Program-made: the position numbers and the translations under genes
NCBI GenBank assembly: GCA_037974665.1
Contig: CM075773.1
Coordinates: forward strand, 25,050,353 to 25,114,352
Direction of reading: 5' to 3'
Length of the DNA stretch: 64,000 nucleotides
Source: Ehretia macrophylla
Lineage: Eukaryota > Streptophyta > Magnoliopsida > Boraginales > Ehretiaceae
Shown here: one piece after another, positions 33,801 to 46,899 of the stretch
Numbering within the stretch: position 1 is the stretch's first letter
How the letters are laid out: every line of letters starts with the position of its first letter
The notes under the pieces: model-generated
What the model saw: the letters and a program-made list of their open reading frames with translations, nothing else
Database searches by the model: none
Told to the model about the DNA's origin: nothing

Positions 33801-36644
33801 CCCGCTGTACCTTGGGCGAGACAGCTTCGATTCGCGTAGAGGCTGGGCCCACAAACCGAAGGCGTGGGGCTTAGTACCAGGTCTCCGTCGCTCCGGAGCG
33901 CATAACTTTTGATCCGTAAAGAGTTACGTGGCCCACAGCATACCGTTGGAAAGCTCTCCGAGAGCTCTACGACAGGACAGCCAAGCAATGCTTCGCTGTG
34001 CCTTTTTTCGGAGCCCAAAATCGAACGTTTTCATTAGTTTCGGGACACTTTTCTTCTTTTGCGCTGTTTTTCCGTCCCGGATCGTACGTCGTGCGCCGCG
34101 AAAAGGGCGACAACCCAATCCGTCCCCTTTTTGTTACCGAATCCCGCAGTACCTTGGGCGAGACAGCTTCGCTTCGCGTAGAGGCTAGGCCCACAAACCG
34201 AGGGCGTGGGGCTTGGGACCAAGTCTCCGTCGCTCCGGAGCCCATAACTTTTGATCCGTAAAGAGTTACGCGGCCCACAGCATACCGTTGGAAAGCTCTC
34301 CGAGAGCTCTACGACAGGACAGCCAAGCTATGCTTCGCTGTGCCTTTTTTTGGAGCCCAAAATCGAACGTTTTCATCAGTTTCGGGACACTTTTCTTCTT
34401 TTGCGCTGTTTTTCCGTCCCGGATAGTACGTCATGCGCCGCGAAAAGGGCGACAACCCAATCCGTCCCCTTTTTGTTACCGAATCCCGCGGTACCTTGGG
34501 CGAGACAGCTTCGCTTCGCGTAGAGGCTAGGCCCACAAACCGAGGGCGTGGGGCTTGGGACCAAGTCTCCGTCGCTCCGGAGCCCATAACTTTTGATCCG
34601 TAAAGAGTTACGTGGCCCACAGCATACCGTTGGAAAGCTCTCCGAGAGCTCTACGACGGGACAGCCAAGCTATGCTTCGCTGTGCCTTTTTTCGGATCCC
34701 AAAATCGAACGATTTCATCAGTTTCAGGACACTTTTCTTCTTTTGTGCTGTTTTTCCGTCCCGGATCGTAAGTCGTGCGCCGCGAAAAGGGCGACTACCC
34801 AATCCGTCCCATTTTTGTTACCGAATCCTGCGGCACCTTGGGCGAGATAGCTTCGCTTCGCGTAGAGGCTAGGCCCGCAAACCGAGGGCATGGGGCTTGG
34901 GACCAAGTCTCCGTCGCTCCGAAGCCAATAACTTTTGATCCGTAAAGAGTTACGCGGCCCACAGCATACCGTTGGAAAGCTCTCCGAGAGCTCTACGACA
35001 GGACAGCCAAGCTATGCTTCGCTGTGCCTTTTTTTGGAGCCCAAATTCGAACGTTTTCATCAGTTTCGGGACACTTTTCTTCTTTTGCGCTGTTTTTCCG
35101 TCCCGGATCGTACTTCGTGCGCCGCGAAAAGGGCGACAACCCAATCCGTCCCATTTTTGTTACCGAATCCCGCGGCACCTTGGGCGAGACAGCTTCGATT
35201 CGCGTAGAGGCTAGGCCCACAAACCGAGGGCGTGGGGCTTGGGACCAAGTCTCCGTCGCTCCGGAGCCCATAACTTTTGATCCGTAAAGAGTTACGCGGC
35301 CCACAGCATACCGTTAGAAAGCTCTCCGAGAGCTCTACGACAGGACAGCCAAGCTATGCTTCGCTGTGCCTTTTTTTGGAGCCCAAAATCGAACGTTTTC
35401 ATCAGTTTCGGGACACTTTTCTTCTTTTGCGCTGTTTTTCCGTCCCGGATCGTACTTCGTGCGCCGCGAAAAGGGCGACAACCCAATCCGTCCCATTTTT
35501 GTTACCGAATCCCGCGGCACCTTGGGCGAGACAGCTTCGATTCGCGTAGAGGCTGGGCCCACAAACCGAAGGCGTGGGGCTTGGTACCAGGTCTCCGTCG
35601 CTCCGGAGCGCATAACTTTTGATCCGTAAAGAGTTACGTGGCCCACAGTATAACGTTGGAAAGCTCTCCGAGAGCTCTACGACGGGACAGCCAAGCTACG
35701 CTTCTCTGTGCCTATTTTCGGAGCCCAAAATCGAACGTTTTCATCAGTTTCGGGACACTTTTCTTCTTTTGCGCTGTTTTTCCGTCTCGGATAGTACGTC
35801 ATGCGCTGCGAAGAGGGCGACAACCCAATCCGCCCCATTTTTGTTACCGAATCCCGCGGCACCTTGGGCGAGACAGCTTCGCTTCGCGTAGAGGCTGGGC
35901 CCGCAAACCGAGGGCGTGGGGCTTGGGACCAGGTCTCCGTCGCTCCAGAGCCCATAACTTTTGATCCGTAAAGAGTTACGCGGCCCACAGCATACCGTTG
36001 GAAAGCTCTCTGAGAGCTCTACGACGGGGCAGCCAAGCTTTGCTTCGCTGGCCCTTTTTTCGGTGCCCAAAATCGAACGTTTTCTTCAGTTTCGGGACAC
36101 TTTTCTTCTTTCGCGCTGTTTTTCCGTCCCGGATCGTACGTCGTGCGCCGCGAAAAGGGCGACAACCCAATCCGTCCCATTTTTGTTACCGAATCCCGCA
36201 GCACCTTGGGCGAGACAGCTTCGCTTCGCGTAGAGGCTGGGCCCGCAAACCGAGGGCGTGGGGCTTGGGACCAGCTATCCGTCGCTCCAGAGCCCATAAC
36301 TTTTGATCCGTAAAGAGTTACGCGGCCCACAGTATACCGTTGGAAAGCTCTCCGAGTGCTCTACGACGGGACAGCCAAGCTTTGCTTCGCTGGGCCTTTT
36401 TTCGGAGCCCAAAATTGAACATTTTCATCAGTTTCGGGACATTTTTCTTCTTTTGCGCTGTTTTTCCGTCCCGGATCGTACGTCATGCGCCGCAAAAAGG
36501 GCGACAACCCAATCCGTCCCATTTTTGTTACCGAATACCGCGGCACCTTGGGCGAGACAGTTTCGCTTCGCGTAGAGGCTGGGCCCACAAACCGAGGACG
36601 TGGGGCTTAGGACCAAGTCTCCGTCGCGCCGGAGCCCATAACTT
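30833..36644 (+). repeat. 17-monomer higher-order block, copy C
   Basis: Same opening types as 15452-21263 and again followed 5,812 bp later by matches: 30833/36645, 31175/36987, 31517/37329, 31859/37671, 32201/38013, 33909/39721, 34251/40063, 34593/40405, 34935/40747 and 35277/41089. The first unit has an unusual start (TTTTCATCGGTAACGAGCTACG at 30831-30850 region, in place of TTTTGATCCGTAAAGAG). Confidence 0.8.
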
Positions 36645-38353
36645 TTGATCCGTAAAGAGTTACGCGGCCCACAGCATACCGTTGGAAAGCTCTCCGAGAG
36701 CTCTACGACGGGGCAGCCAAGCTTCGCTTCGCTGGGCCTTTTTTCGGAGCCCAAAATCGAACGTTTTCATCAGTTTCGGGACACTTTTCTTCTTTTGCGC
36801 TGTTTTTCCGTCCCGGATCGTACGTCGTGCGCCGCGAAAAGTATGACAACCCAATCCGTCCCATTTTTGTTACCGAATCCCGCGGCACCTTGGGCGAGAC
36901 AGCTTCGCTTCGCGTAGAGGCTGGGCCCGCAAACCGAGAGCGTGGGGATTGGGACCTGGTCTCCGTCGCTCCGGAGCCCATAACTTTTGATCCGTAAAGA
37001 GTTACGCGGCCCACAGTATACCGTTGGAAAGCTCTCTGAGAGCTCTACTACGGGACAGCCAAGCTTTTCTTCGCTGGGCCTTTTTTCGGAGCCCAAAATC
37101 GAACGATTTCATCAGTTTCAGGACACTTTTCTTCTTTTGTGCTATTTTTCCGTCCCGGATCCTAAGTCGTGCGCCGCGAAAAGGGCGACAACCCAATCCG
37201 TCCCATTTTTGTTACCGAATCCCGCGGCACCTTGGTCGAGACAGCTTCGCTTCGCGTAGAGGCTGGGCCCGCAAACCGAGGGCGTGGGGCTTGGGACCAG
37301 GTCTCCGTCGCTCTAGAGCCCATAACTTTTGATCCGTAAAGAGTTACGCGGCCCACAGCATACCGTTGGAAAGCTCTCTGAGAGCTCTACGACGGGACAG
37401 CCAAGCGATGCTTCGCTGTGCCTTTTCTCGGAGCCCAAAATCGATCGTTTTCATCAGTTTCGGGACACTTTTCTTCTTGTGCGCTGTTTTTCCGTCCCGG
37501 ATCGTACGTCGTGCGCCGCGAAAAGGGCGACAACCCAATCCGTCCCATTTTTGTTACCGAATCCCGCGGCACCTTGGGCGAGACAGCTTCGCTTCGCGTA
37601 GAGGCTGGGCCCGCAAACCGAGGGCGTGGGGCTTGGGACCAGGTCACTGTCGCTCTGGAGCCCATAACTTTTGATCCGTAAAGAGTTACGCGGCCCACAG
37701 CATACTGTTGGAAAGCTCTCCGAGAGCTCTACGACGGGACAGCCAAGCTTTGCTTCGCTGGGCCTTTTTTTGAAGCCCAATATCGAACGTTTTCATCAGT
37801 TTCGGGACACTTTTCTTCTTTTGCGCTCTTTTTCCGTCCCGGATCGTACGTCGTGGGCCGCGAAAAGGGCGACAACCCAATCCATCCCATTTTTGTTACC
37901 GAATCCCGCGGTACCTTGGGCGAGACAGCTTCGCTTCGCGTAGAGGCTGGGCCCACAAACTGAGGGCGTGGGGCTTGGTACCAGGTCTCCGTCGCTCCGG
38001 AGCCCATAAATTTTGATCCGTAAAGAGTTACGCGGCCCACAGCATACCGTTGGAAAGCTCTTCGAGAGCTCTACGACGGGACAGCAGGCTTTGCTTCGCT
38101 GGGCATTTTTTCGGTGCGCAAAATTGAACATTTTCATCAGTTTCGGGACACTTTTCTTTTTTCGCGCTGTTTTTCCATCCCGGATCGTACGTCGTGCGCC
38201 GCAAAAAGGGCGACAACCCAATCCGTCCCATTTTTGTTACCGAATCCCGCGGCACCTTAGACGAGACAGCTTCGCTTCGCGTAGAGGCTGGGCTCGCAAA
38301 CCGAAGGCGTGGGGCTTGGGACCAGTTCTCCGTCGCTCCAGAGCCCATAACTT

Positions 38354-38694
38354 TTGATCCGTAAAGAGTTACGCGGCCCACAGCATACCGTTCGAAAGCT
38401 CTCCGAGAGCTCTACGACGGGGCAGCTATAAATGATTCACTGGGCATCTTTTCGTAGCCCAAAATCAAACGTTTTCATCAGTTTCGGGACACTTTTCTTC
38501 TTTTGCGCTGTTTTTCCGTCCCGAATCGTACGTCGCGTGCCGCGAAATGGGCGACAACCCAATACGCCCCATTTCTGTTACCGAATCCCGCGGTACCTTG
38601 GGCGAGACAAATTCGCTTCGCGTAGAGGCTAGGCCCACAAACCGAGGGCGTGGGGCTTGGGACCAAGTCTCCGTCGCTCCGGAGCCCATAACTT
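38354..38694 (+). repeat. Diverged monomer with lost hairpin
   Basis: The hairpin region of this unit is replaced by GGCAGCTATAAATGATTCACT (38421 onward), so neither arm pairs and a TATA-like word CTATAAAT (38426-38433) appears. Other private changes are CGTTCGAAAGC, GGGCATCTTTTCGTAGCCC, CCCGAATCG, GTCGCGTGCCGCGAAATGG and CAATACGCCCC. It sits at the junction between the unit identical to 16820 and the start of the TAGGCCC domain. The TATA-like word is most likely chance. Confidence 0.78.
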
Positions 38695-41600
38695 TTGATC
38701 CGTAAAGAGTTACGCGGCCCACAGCATACCGTTGGAAAGCTCTCCGAGAGCTCTACGACAGGACAGCCAAGCTATGCTTCGCTGTGCCTTTTTTCGGAGC
38801 CCAAAATCGAACGTTTTCATTAGTTTCGGGACACTTTTCTTCTTTTGCGCTGTTTTTCCGTCCCGGATCGTACGTCGTGCGCCGCGAAAAGGGCGACAAC
38901 CCAATCCGTCCCCTTTTTGTTACCGAATCCCGCAGTACCTTGGGCGAGACAGCTTCGCTTCGCGTAGAGGCTAGGCCCACAAACCGAGGGCGTGGGGCTT
39001 GGGACCAAGTCTCCGTCGCTCCGGAGCCCATAACTTTTGATCCGTAAAGAGTTACGCGGCCCACAGCATACCGTTGGAAAGCTCTCCGAGAGCTCTACGA
39101 CAGGATAGCCAAGCTATGCTTCGCTGTGCCTTTTTTTGGAGCCCAAAATCGAACGTTTTCATCAGTTTCGGGACACTTTTCTTCTTTTGCGCTGTTTTTC
39201 CGTCCCGGATAGTACGTCATGCGCCGCGAAAAGGGCGACAACCCAATCCGTCCCCTTTTTGTTACCGAATCCCGCGGTACCTTGGTCGAGACAGCTTCGC
39301 TTCGCGTAGAGGCTAGGCCCACAAACCGAGGGCGTGGGGCTTGGGACCAAGTCTCCGTCGCTCCGGAGCCCATAACTTTTGATCCGTAAAGAGTTACGTG
39401 GCTCACAGCATACCGTTGGAAAGCTCTCCGAGAGCTCTACGACGGGACAGCCAAGCTATGCTTCGCTGTACCTTTTTTCGGAGCCCAAAATCGAACGTTT
39501 TCATCAGTTTCGGGACACTTTTCTTCTTTTGCGCTGTTTTTCCGTCCCGGATCGTACTTCGTGCGCCGCGAAAAGGGCGACAACCCAATCCGTCCCATTT
39601 TTGTTACCGAATCCCGCGGCACCTTGGGCGAGACAGCTTCGATTCGCGTAGAGGCTGGGCCCACAAACCGAAGGCGTGGGGCTTGGTACCAGGTCTCCGT
39701 CGCTCCGGAGCGCATAACTTTTGATCCGTAAAGAGTTACGTGGCCCACAGCATACCGTTGGAAAGCTCTCCGAGAGCTCTACGACAGGACAACCAAGCTA
39801 TGCTTCGCTGTGCCTTTTTTCGGAGCCCAAAATCGAACGTTTTCATTAGTTTCGGGACACTTTTCTTCTTTTGCGCTGTTTTTCCGTCCCGGATCGTACG
39901 TCGTGCGCCGCGAAAAGGGCGACAACCCAATCCGTCCCCTTTTTGTTACCGAATCCCGGAGTACCTTGGGCGAGACAGCTTCGCTTCGCGTAGAGGCTAG
40001 GCCCACAAACCGAGGGCGTGGGGCTTGGGACCAAGTCTCCGTCGCTCCGGAGCCCATAACTTTTGATCCGTAAAGAGTTACGCGGCCCACAGCATACCGT
40101 TGGAAAGCTCTCCGAGAGCTCTACGACAGGACAGCCAAGCTATGCTTCGCTGTGCCTTTTTTTGGAGCCCAAAATCGAACGTTTTCATCAGTTTCGGGAC
40201 ACTTTTCTTCTTTTGCGCTGTTTTTCCGTCCCGGATAGTACGTCATGCGCCGCGAAAAGGGCGACAACCCAATCCGTCCCCTTTTTGTTATCGAATCCCG
40301 CGGTACCTTGGGCGAGACAGCTTCGCTTCGCGTAGAGGCTAGGCCCACAAACCGAGGGCGTGGGGCTTGGGACCAAGTCTCCGTCGCTCCGGAGCCCATA
40401 ACTTTTGATCCGTAAAGAGTTACGTGGCCCACAGCATACCGTTGGAAAGCTCTCCGAGAGCTCTACGACGGGACAGCCAAGCTATGCTTCGCTGTACCTT
40501 TTTTCGGAGCCCAAAATCGAACGTTTTCATCAGTTTCGGGACACTTTTCTTCTTTTGCGCTGTTTTTCCGTCCCGGATCGTAAGTCGTGCGCCGCGAAAA
40601 GGGCGACAACCCAATCCGTCCCATTTTTGTTACCGAATCCCGCGGCACCTTGGGCGAGATAGCTTCGCTTCGCGTAGAGGCTAGGCCCACAAACCGAGGG
40701 CGTGGGGCTTGGGACCAAGTCTCCGTCGCTCCGGAGCCAATAACTTTTGATCCGTAAAGAGTTACGCGGCCCACAGCATACTGTTGGAAAGCTCTCCGAG
40801 AGCTCTACGGCAGGACAGCCAAGCTATGCTTCGCTGTGCCTTTTTTTGGAGCCCAAATTCAAACGTTTTCATCAGTTTCGGGACATTTTTCTTCTTTTGC
40901 GCTGTTTTTCCGTCCCGGATCGTACTTCGTGCGCCGCGAAAAGGGCAACAACCCAATCCGTCCCATTTTTGTTACCGAATCCCGCGGCACCTTGGGCGAG
41001 ACAGCTTCGATTCGCGTAGAGGCTAGGCCCACAAACCGAAGGCGTGGGGCTTGGGACCAAGTCTCCGTCGCTCCGGAGCCCATAACTTTTAATCCGTAAA
41101 GAGTTACGCGGCCCACAGCATACCGTTGGAAAGCTCTCCGTGAGCTCTACGACAGGACAGCCAAGCTATGCTTCGCTGTGCCTTTTTTTGGAGCCCAAAA
41201 TCGAACGTTTTCATCAGTTTCGGGACACTTTTCTTCTTTTGCGCTGTTTTTCCGTCCCGGATCGTACTTCGTGCGCCGCGAAAAGGGCGACAACCCAATC
41301 CGTCCCATTTTTGTTACCGAATCCCGCGGCACCTTGGGCGAGACAGCTTCGATTCGCGTAGAGGCTGGGCCCACAAACCGAAGGCGTGGGGCTTGGTACC
41401 AGGTCTCCGTCGCTCCGGAGCGCATAACTTTTGATCCGTAAAGAGTTACGTGGCCCACAGCATACCGTTGGAAAGCTCTCCGAGAGCTCTACGACAGGAC
41501 AGCCAAGCTATGCTTCGCTGTGCCTTTTTTCGGAGCCCAAAATCGAACGTTTTCATCAGTTTCGGGACACTTTTCTTCTTTTGCGCTGTTTTTCCGTCCC

Positions 41601-42456
41601 GGATAGTACGTCATGCGCTGCGAAAAGGGCGACAACCCAATCCGCCCCATTTTTGTTACCGAATCCCGCGGCACCTTGGGCGAGACAGTTTCGATTTGCG
41701 TAGAGGCTGGGCCCGCAAACCGAGGGCGTGGGGCTTGCGACCAAGTCTCCGTCGCTCCGGAGCCCATAACTTTTGATCCGTAAAGAGTTACGCGGCCCAG
41801 AGCATACCGTTGGAAAGCTCTCCGAGAGCTCTACGACGGGACAGCCAAGCTATGCTTCGCTGTGCCTTTTTTCGGAGCCCAAAATAAAAAGTTTTCATCA
41901 GTTTCGGGACACTTTTCTGCTTTTGCGCTGTTTTTCCGTCCCGGATCGTACGTCGCGCGCCGCGAATAGGGCGACAGCCCAATCCGTCCCGTTTCTGTTA
42001 CCGAATCACGCGGTACCTTGGGCGAGACAACTTCGCTCCACGTAGAGGCTGGGCCCGCAAACCGAGGGCATGGAGCTTGGGACCAAGTCTCTGTCGCTCC
42101 GGAGCCCATAACTTTTGATCCGTAAGGAGTTATGTGGCTCACAGCATACTGTTGGAAAGCTATCCGAGAGCTCTACGACTGGGGCAGCAAAGCTGGCTTT
42201 GCTGGGCCAATTTTTGGAGCCCAAAATCGAACGTTTTCATTAGTTTCGGGACACTTTTCTTGTTTTGCGCTGTTTTTCCGTCCCGGATAGTACGTCGTGC
42301 GCCGCGAAAAGGGCGACAACCCAATCCGTCCCCTTTTTGTTACCGAATCCCGCGGTACCTTGGGCGAGACAGCTTCGCTTCGCGTAGAGGCTAGGCCCAC
42401 AAACCGAGGGCGTGGGGCTTGGGACCAAGTCTCCGTCGCTCCGGAGCCCATAACTT

Positions 42457-44165
42457 TTGATCCGTAAAGAGTTACGCGGCCCACAGCATACCGTTGGAAA
42501 GCTCTCCGAGAGCTCTACGACAGGACAGCCAAGCTATGCTTCGCTGTTCCTTTTTTTGCAGCCCAAAATCGAACGTTTTCATCAGTTTCGGGACACTTTT
42601 CTTCTTTTGCGCTGTTTTTCCGTCCCGGATAGTACGTCATGCGCCGCGAAAAGGGCGACAACCCAATCCGTCCCATTTTTGTTACCGAATCCCGCGGCAC
42701 CTTGGGCGAGACAGCTTCGATTCGGGTAGAGGCTGGGCCCGCAAACCGAGGGCGTGGGGCTTGCGACCAAGTCTCCGTCGCTCCGGAGCCCATAACTTTT
42801 GATCCGTAAAGAGTTACGCGGCCCACAGCATACCGTTGGAAAGCTCTCCGAGAGCTCTACGACGGGACAGCCAAGCTATGCTTCGCTGTGCCTTTTTTCG
42901 GAGCCAAAAATCGAAAGTTTTCATCAGTTTCGGGACACTTTTCTTCTTTTGCGCTGTTTTTCCGTCCCGGATCGTACGTCGTGCGCCGCAAAAAGGGCGA
43001 CAACCCAATCCGTCCCATTTTTGTTACCGAATCCCGCGGCACCTTGGGCGAGACAGCTTCGCTTCGCGTAGAGCTGGGCCCACAAACCGAGGGCGTGGGG
43101 CTTGGTACCAGGTCTCCGTCGCTCCGGAGCCCATAACTTTTGATCCGTAAAGAGTTACGCGTCCCACAGCATACCGTTACAAAGCTCTCCGAGAGCTCTA
43201 CGACGGGACAGCCAAGCTATGCTTCGCTGTGCATTTTTTCGGAGCCCAAAATCGAACGTTTTCATCAGTTTCGGGACACTTTTCTTCTTTTGCGCTGTTT
43301 TTCCGTCCCGGATCGTAAGTCGTGCGCCGCGAAAAGGGCGACAACCCAATCCGTCCCATTTTTGTTACCGAATCCCGCGGCACCTTGGGCGAGATAGCTT
43401 CGCTTCGCGTAGAGGCTGGTCCCACAAACCGAGGGCGTGGGGCTTGGGAACAAGTCTCCGTCGCTCCGGAGCCCATAACTTTTGATCTGTAAAGAGTTAC
43501 GCGGCCCACAGCATACCGTTGGAAAGCTCTCCGAGAGCTCTACGACGGGACAGCCAAGCTATGCTTTGTTGTGCCTTTTTTCGGAGCCCAAAATCGAACA
43601 TTTTCATCAGTTTCGGGACACTTTTCTTCGTTTGCGCTGTTTTTCCGTTCCGGATCGTACGTCGTGCGCCGCGAAAAGGGCGACAACCCAATCCGTCCCA
43701 TTTTTGTTACCGAATCCTGCGGCACCTTGGGCGAGACAGCTTCGATTCGCGTAGAGGCTGGGCCCGCAAACCGAGGGCGCAGGGCCTGGGACCAGGTCTC
43801 CGTCGCTCCGGAGCCCATAACTTTTGATCCGTAAGGAGTTACGCGGCCCACAGCATACCGTTGGAAAGCTCTCCGAGAGCTCTACGACGGGGCAGCCAAG
43901 CCGTGCTTCGCTGGGCCTTTTTTCGGAGCCCAAAATCGAACGTTTTCATCAGTTTCGGGACACTTTTCTTCTTTTGCGCTGTTTTTCCGTCCCGGATCGT
44001 ACGTCGCGCGCCGCGAATAGGGCGACAGCCCAATCCGTCCCGTTTCTGTTACCGAATCACGCGGTACCTTGGGCGAGACAGCTTCGCTTCGCGTGGAGGC
44101 TGGGCCCGCAAACCGAGGGCGCAGGGCTTGGGACCAGGTCTCTGTCGCTCCGGAGCCCATAACTT
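42457..44165 (+). repeat. Five-unit block repeated at about 49.6 kb
   Basis: Units 42457, 42799, 43140 and 43482 recur at 49635, 49977, 50318 (second part) and 50660, an offset of about 7,178 bp (21 monomers). Marks are TCGATTCGGGTAGAGG (42457, 49635), GAGCCAAAAATCGAAAG (42799, 49977), GAGATAGC with TGGTCCCAC (43140, 50318) and TTTGATCTG with TTTTCTTCGTTTGCG (43482, 50660). The same series also lies at 27074-28440. Confidence 0.83.
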
Positions 44166-46899
44166 TTGATCCGTAAAGAGTTACGCGGCCCACAACATAC
44201 CGTTGGAAAGCTCTCCGAGAGCTCTACGACAGGACAGCCAAGCTACGCTTCGCTGTGCCTTTTTTCGAAGCCCAAAATCGAACCTTTTCATCAGTTTCGT
44301 GACACTTTTCTTCTTTTGCGCTGTTTTTCCGTCCCGGATCGTACGTCGTGCGCCGCGAAAAGGGCGACAACCCAATCCGTCCCATTTTTGTTACCGAATC
44401 CCGCGGCACCTTGGGCGAGACAGCTTCGATTCGCGTAGAGGCTGGGCCCGCAAACCGAGGGCGTGGGGCTTGGTACCAGGTCTCCGTCGCTCCGGAGCCC
44501 ATAACTTTTGATCCGTAAAGAGTTACGCGGCCCACAGCATACCGTTGGAAAGCTCTCCGAGTGCTCTACGATGGGAAAGCCAAGCTTTGCTTCGCTGGGC
44601 CTTTTTTCGGAGCCCAAAATCGAACGTTTTCATCAGTTTCGGGACACTTTTCTTCTTTTGCGCTGTTTTTTCGTCCCGGATCGTACGTCGTGCGCCACGA
44701 AAAGGGCGACAACCCAATCCGTCCCATTTTTGTTACCGAATCCCGCGGCACCTTGGGCAAGACAGCTTCGATTCGCGTAGAGGCTGGGCCCGCAAACCGA
44801 GGGCGTGGGGCTTGCGACCAAGTCTCCGTCGCTCCGGAGCCCATAACTTTTGATCCGCAAGGAGTTACGCAGCCCACAGCATACCGTTGGAAAGCTCTCC
44901 GAGAGCTCTACGACGGGGCAGCCAAAGCTGCTTCGCTGGGCCTTTTTCGGGAGCCCAAAATCGAACGTTTTCATCAGTTTTCGAACACTTTTCTTCTTTT
45001 GCGCTGTTTTTCCGTCCCGGATCACGCGTTTTGCGCCGCGAAAAGGACGACAACCTAATCCGTCACATTTCTGTTACCGAACCCCACGGCACCTTGGGCG
45101 AGACAGCTTCGCTTCGTGTAGAGGCTGGGCCCGCAAACCGAGGGCGTGGGACTTGCGACCAGGTCTCCGTCGCTCCGGAGCCCATAACTTTTGATCCGTA
45201 AAGAGTTACGCAGCCCACAGCATACCGTTGGAAAGCTCTCCGAGAGCTCTACGACGGGACAGCCAAGCTATGCTTCGCTGTGCTTTTTTTCGGAGCCCAA
45301 AATCGAAAGTTTTCATCAGTTTCGGGACACTTTTCTTCTTTTGCGCTGTTTTTCCGTCCGGGATCGTACGTCGTGCGCCGCAAAAAGGGCGACAACCCAA
45401 TCCGTCCCATTTTTGTTACCGAATCCCGCGGCACCTTGGGCGAGACAGCTTCGCTTCGCGTAGAGCTGGGCCCACAAACCGAGGGCGTGGGGCTTGGTAC
45501 CAGGTCTCCGTCGCTCCGGAGCCCATAACTTTTGATCCGTAAAGAGTTACGCGGCCCACAGCATACCGTTGGAAAGCTCTCCGAGAGCTCTACGACGGGA
45601 CAGCCAAGCTATGCTTCGCTGTGCCTTTTTTCGGAGCCCAAAATCGAACGTTTTCATCTGTTTCGGGATACTTTTCTTCTTTTGCGCTGTTTTTCCGTCC
45701 CGGGTCGTAAGTCGTGCGCCGCGAAAAGGGCGACAACCCAATCCGTCCCATTTTTGTTACCGAATCCCGCGGCACCTTGGGCGAGATAGCTTCGCTTCGC
45801 GTAGAGGCTGGTCCCACAAACTGAGGGCGTGGGGCTTGGGAACAAGTCTCCGTCGCTCCGGAGCCCATAACTTTTGATCTGTAAAGAGTTACGCGGCCCA
45901 CAGCATACCGTTGGAAAGCTCTCCGAGAGCTCTACGATGGGACAGCCAAGCTATGCTTCGCTGGGCCTTTTTTCGGAGCCCAAAATCGAACGTTTTCATC
46001 AGTTTCGGGACACTTTTCTTCTTTTGCGCTGTTTTTCCGTCCCGGATCGTACGTCGCGCGCCGCGAATAGGGCGACAGCCCAATCCGTCCCGTTTCTGTT
46101 ACCGAATCCCGCGGCACCTTGGGCGAGACAGCTTCGCTTCGCGTGGAGGGTGGGCCCACAAACCGAGGGCGTGGGGCTTGGGACCAGGTCTCCGTCGCTC
46201 CGGAGCCCATAACTTTTGATCCGTAAGGAGTTACGCGGCCCACAGCATACCGTTGGAAAGCTCTCCGAGAGCTCTACGACGGGGCAGCCAAGCTATGCTT
46301 CGCTGGGCCTTTTTTCGGAGCCCAAAATCGAACGTTTTCATCAGTTTCGGGACACTTTTCTTCTTTTGCGCTGTTTTTCCGTCCCGGATCGTAAGGCGCG
46401 CGCCGCGAATAGGGCGACAGCCCAATCCGTCCCGTTTCTGTTACCGAATCCCGCGGCACCTTGGGCGAGATAGCTTCGCTTCGCGTAGAGGCTGGTCCCA
46501 CAAACCGAGGGCGTGGGGCTTGGGAACAAGTCTCCGTCGCTCCGGAGCCCATAACTTTTGATCTGTAAAGAGTTACGCGGCCCACAGCATACCGTTGGAA
46601 AGCTCTCCGAGAGCTCTACGACGGGACAGCCAAGCTATGCTTCGTTGTGCCTTTTTTCGGAGCCCAAAATCGAACATTTTCATCAGTTTCGGGACACTTT
46701 TCTTCGTTTGCGCTGTTTTTCCGTTCCGGATCGTACGTCGTGCGCCGCGAAAAGGGCGACAACCCAATCCGTCCCATTTTTGTTACCGAATCCCATGGCA
46801 CCTTGGGCGAGACAGCTTCGATTCGCGTAGAGGCTGGGCCCGCAAACCGAGGGCGTGGGGCTTGGTACCAGGTCTCCGTCGCTCCGGAGCCCATAACTT

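Larger units (their letters stand above)
30833..46215 (+). repeat. Compound higher-order repeat, copy 2 (about 45 monomers)
   Basis: Second copy of the 15.38-kb compound unit. Ordered matches to copy 1 run from about 30833 to 44165, interrupted at several single monomers. The last six units before 46215 no longer match the expected partners (44166 onward against 28783 onward). Like copy 1 it has a 17-unit block (30833-36644) followed by a longer block that opens with the same types (36645 with GGGGCAGCCAAGCTTCGC, 36987 with CGATTTCATCAG, 37329 with ATCGATCGTTTTC). The right limit is set by periodicity and not by a visible junction. Confidence 0.72.

Noticed and set aside
38426-38433. CTATAAAT as a TATA box promoter
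   Set aside because: It occurs in one diverged monomer only, with no downstream gene or other promoter element; a chance product of local mutation is more likely.
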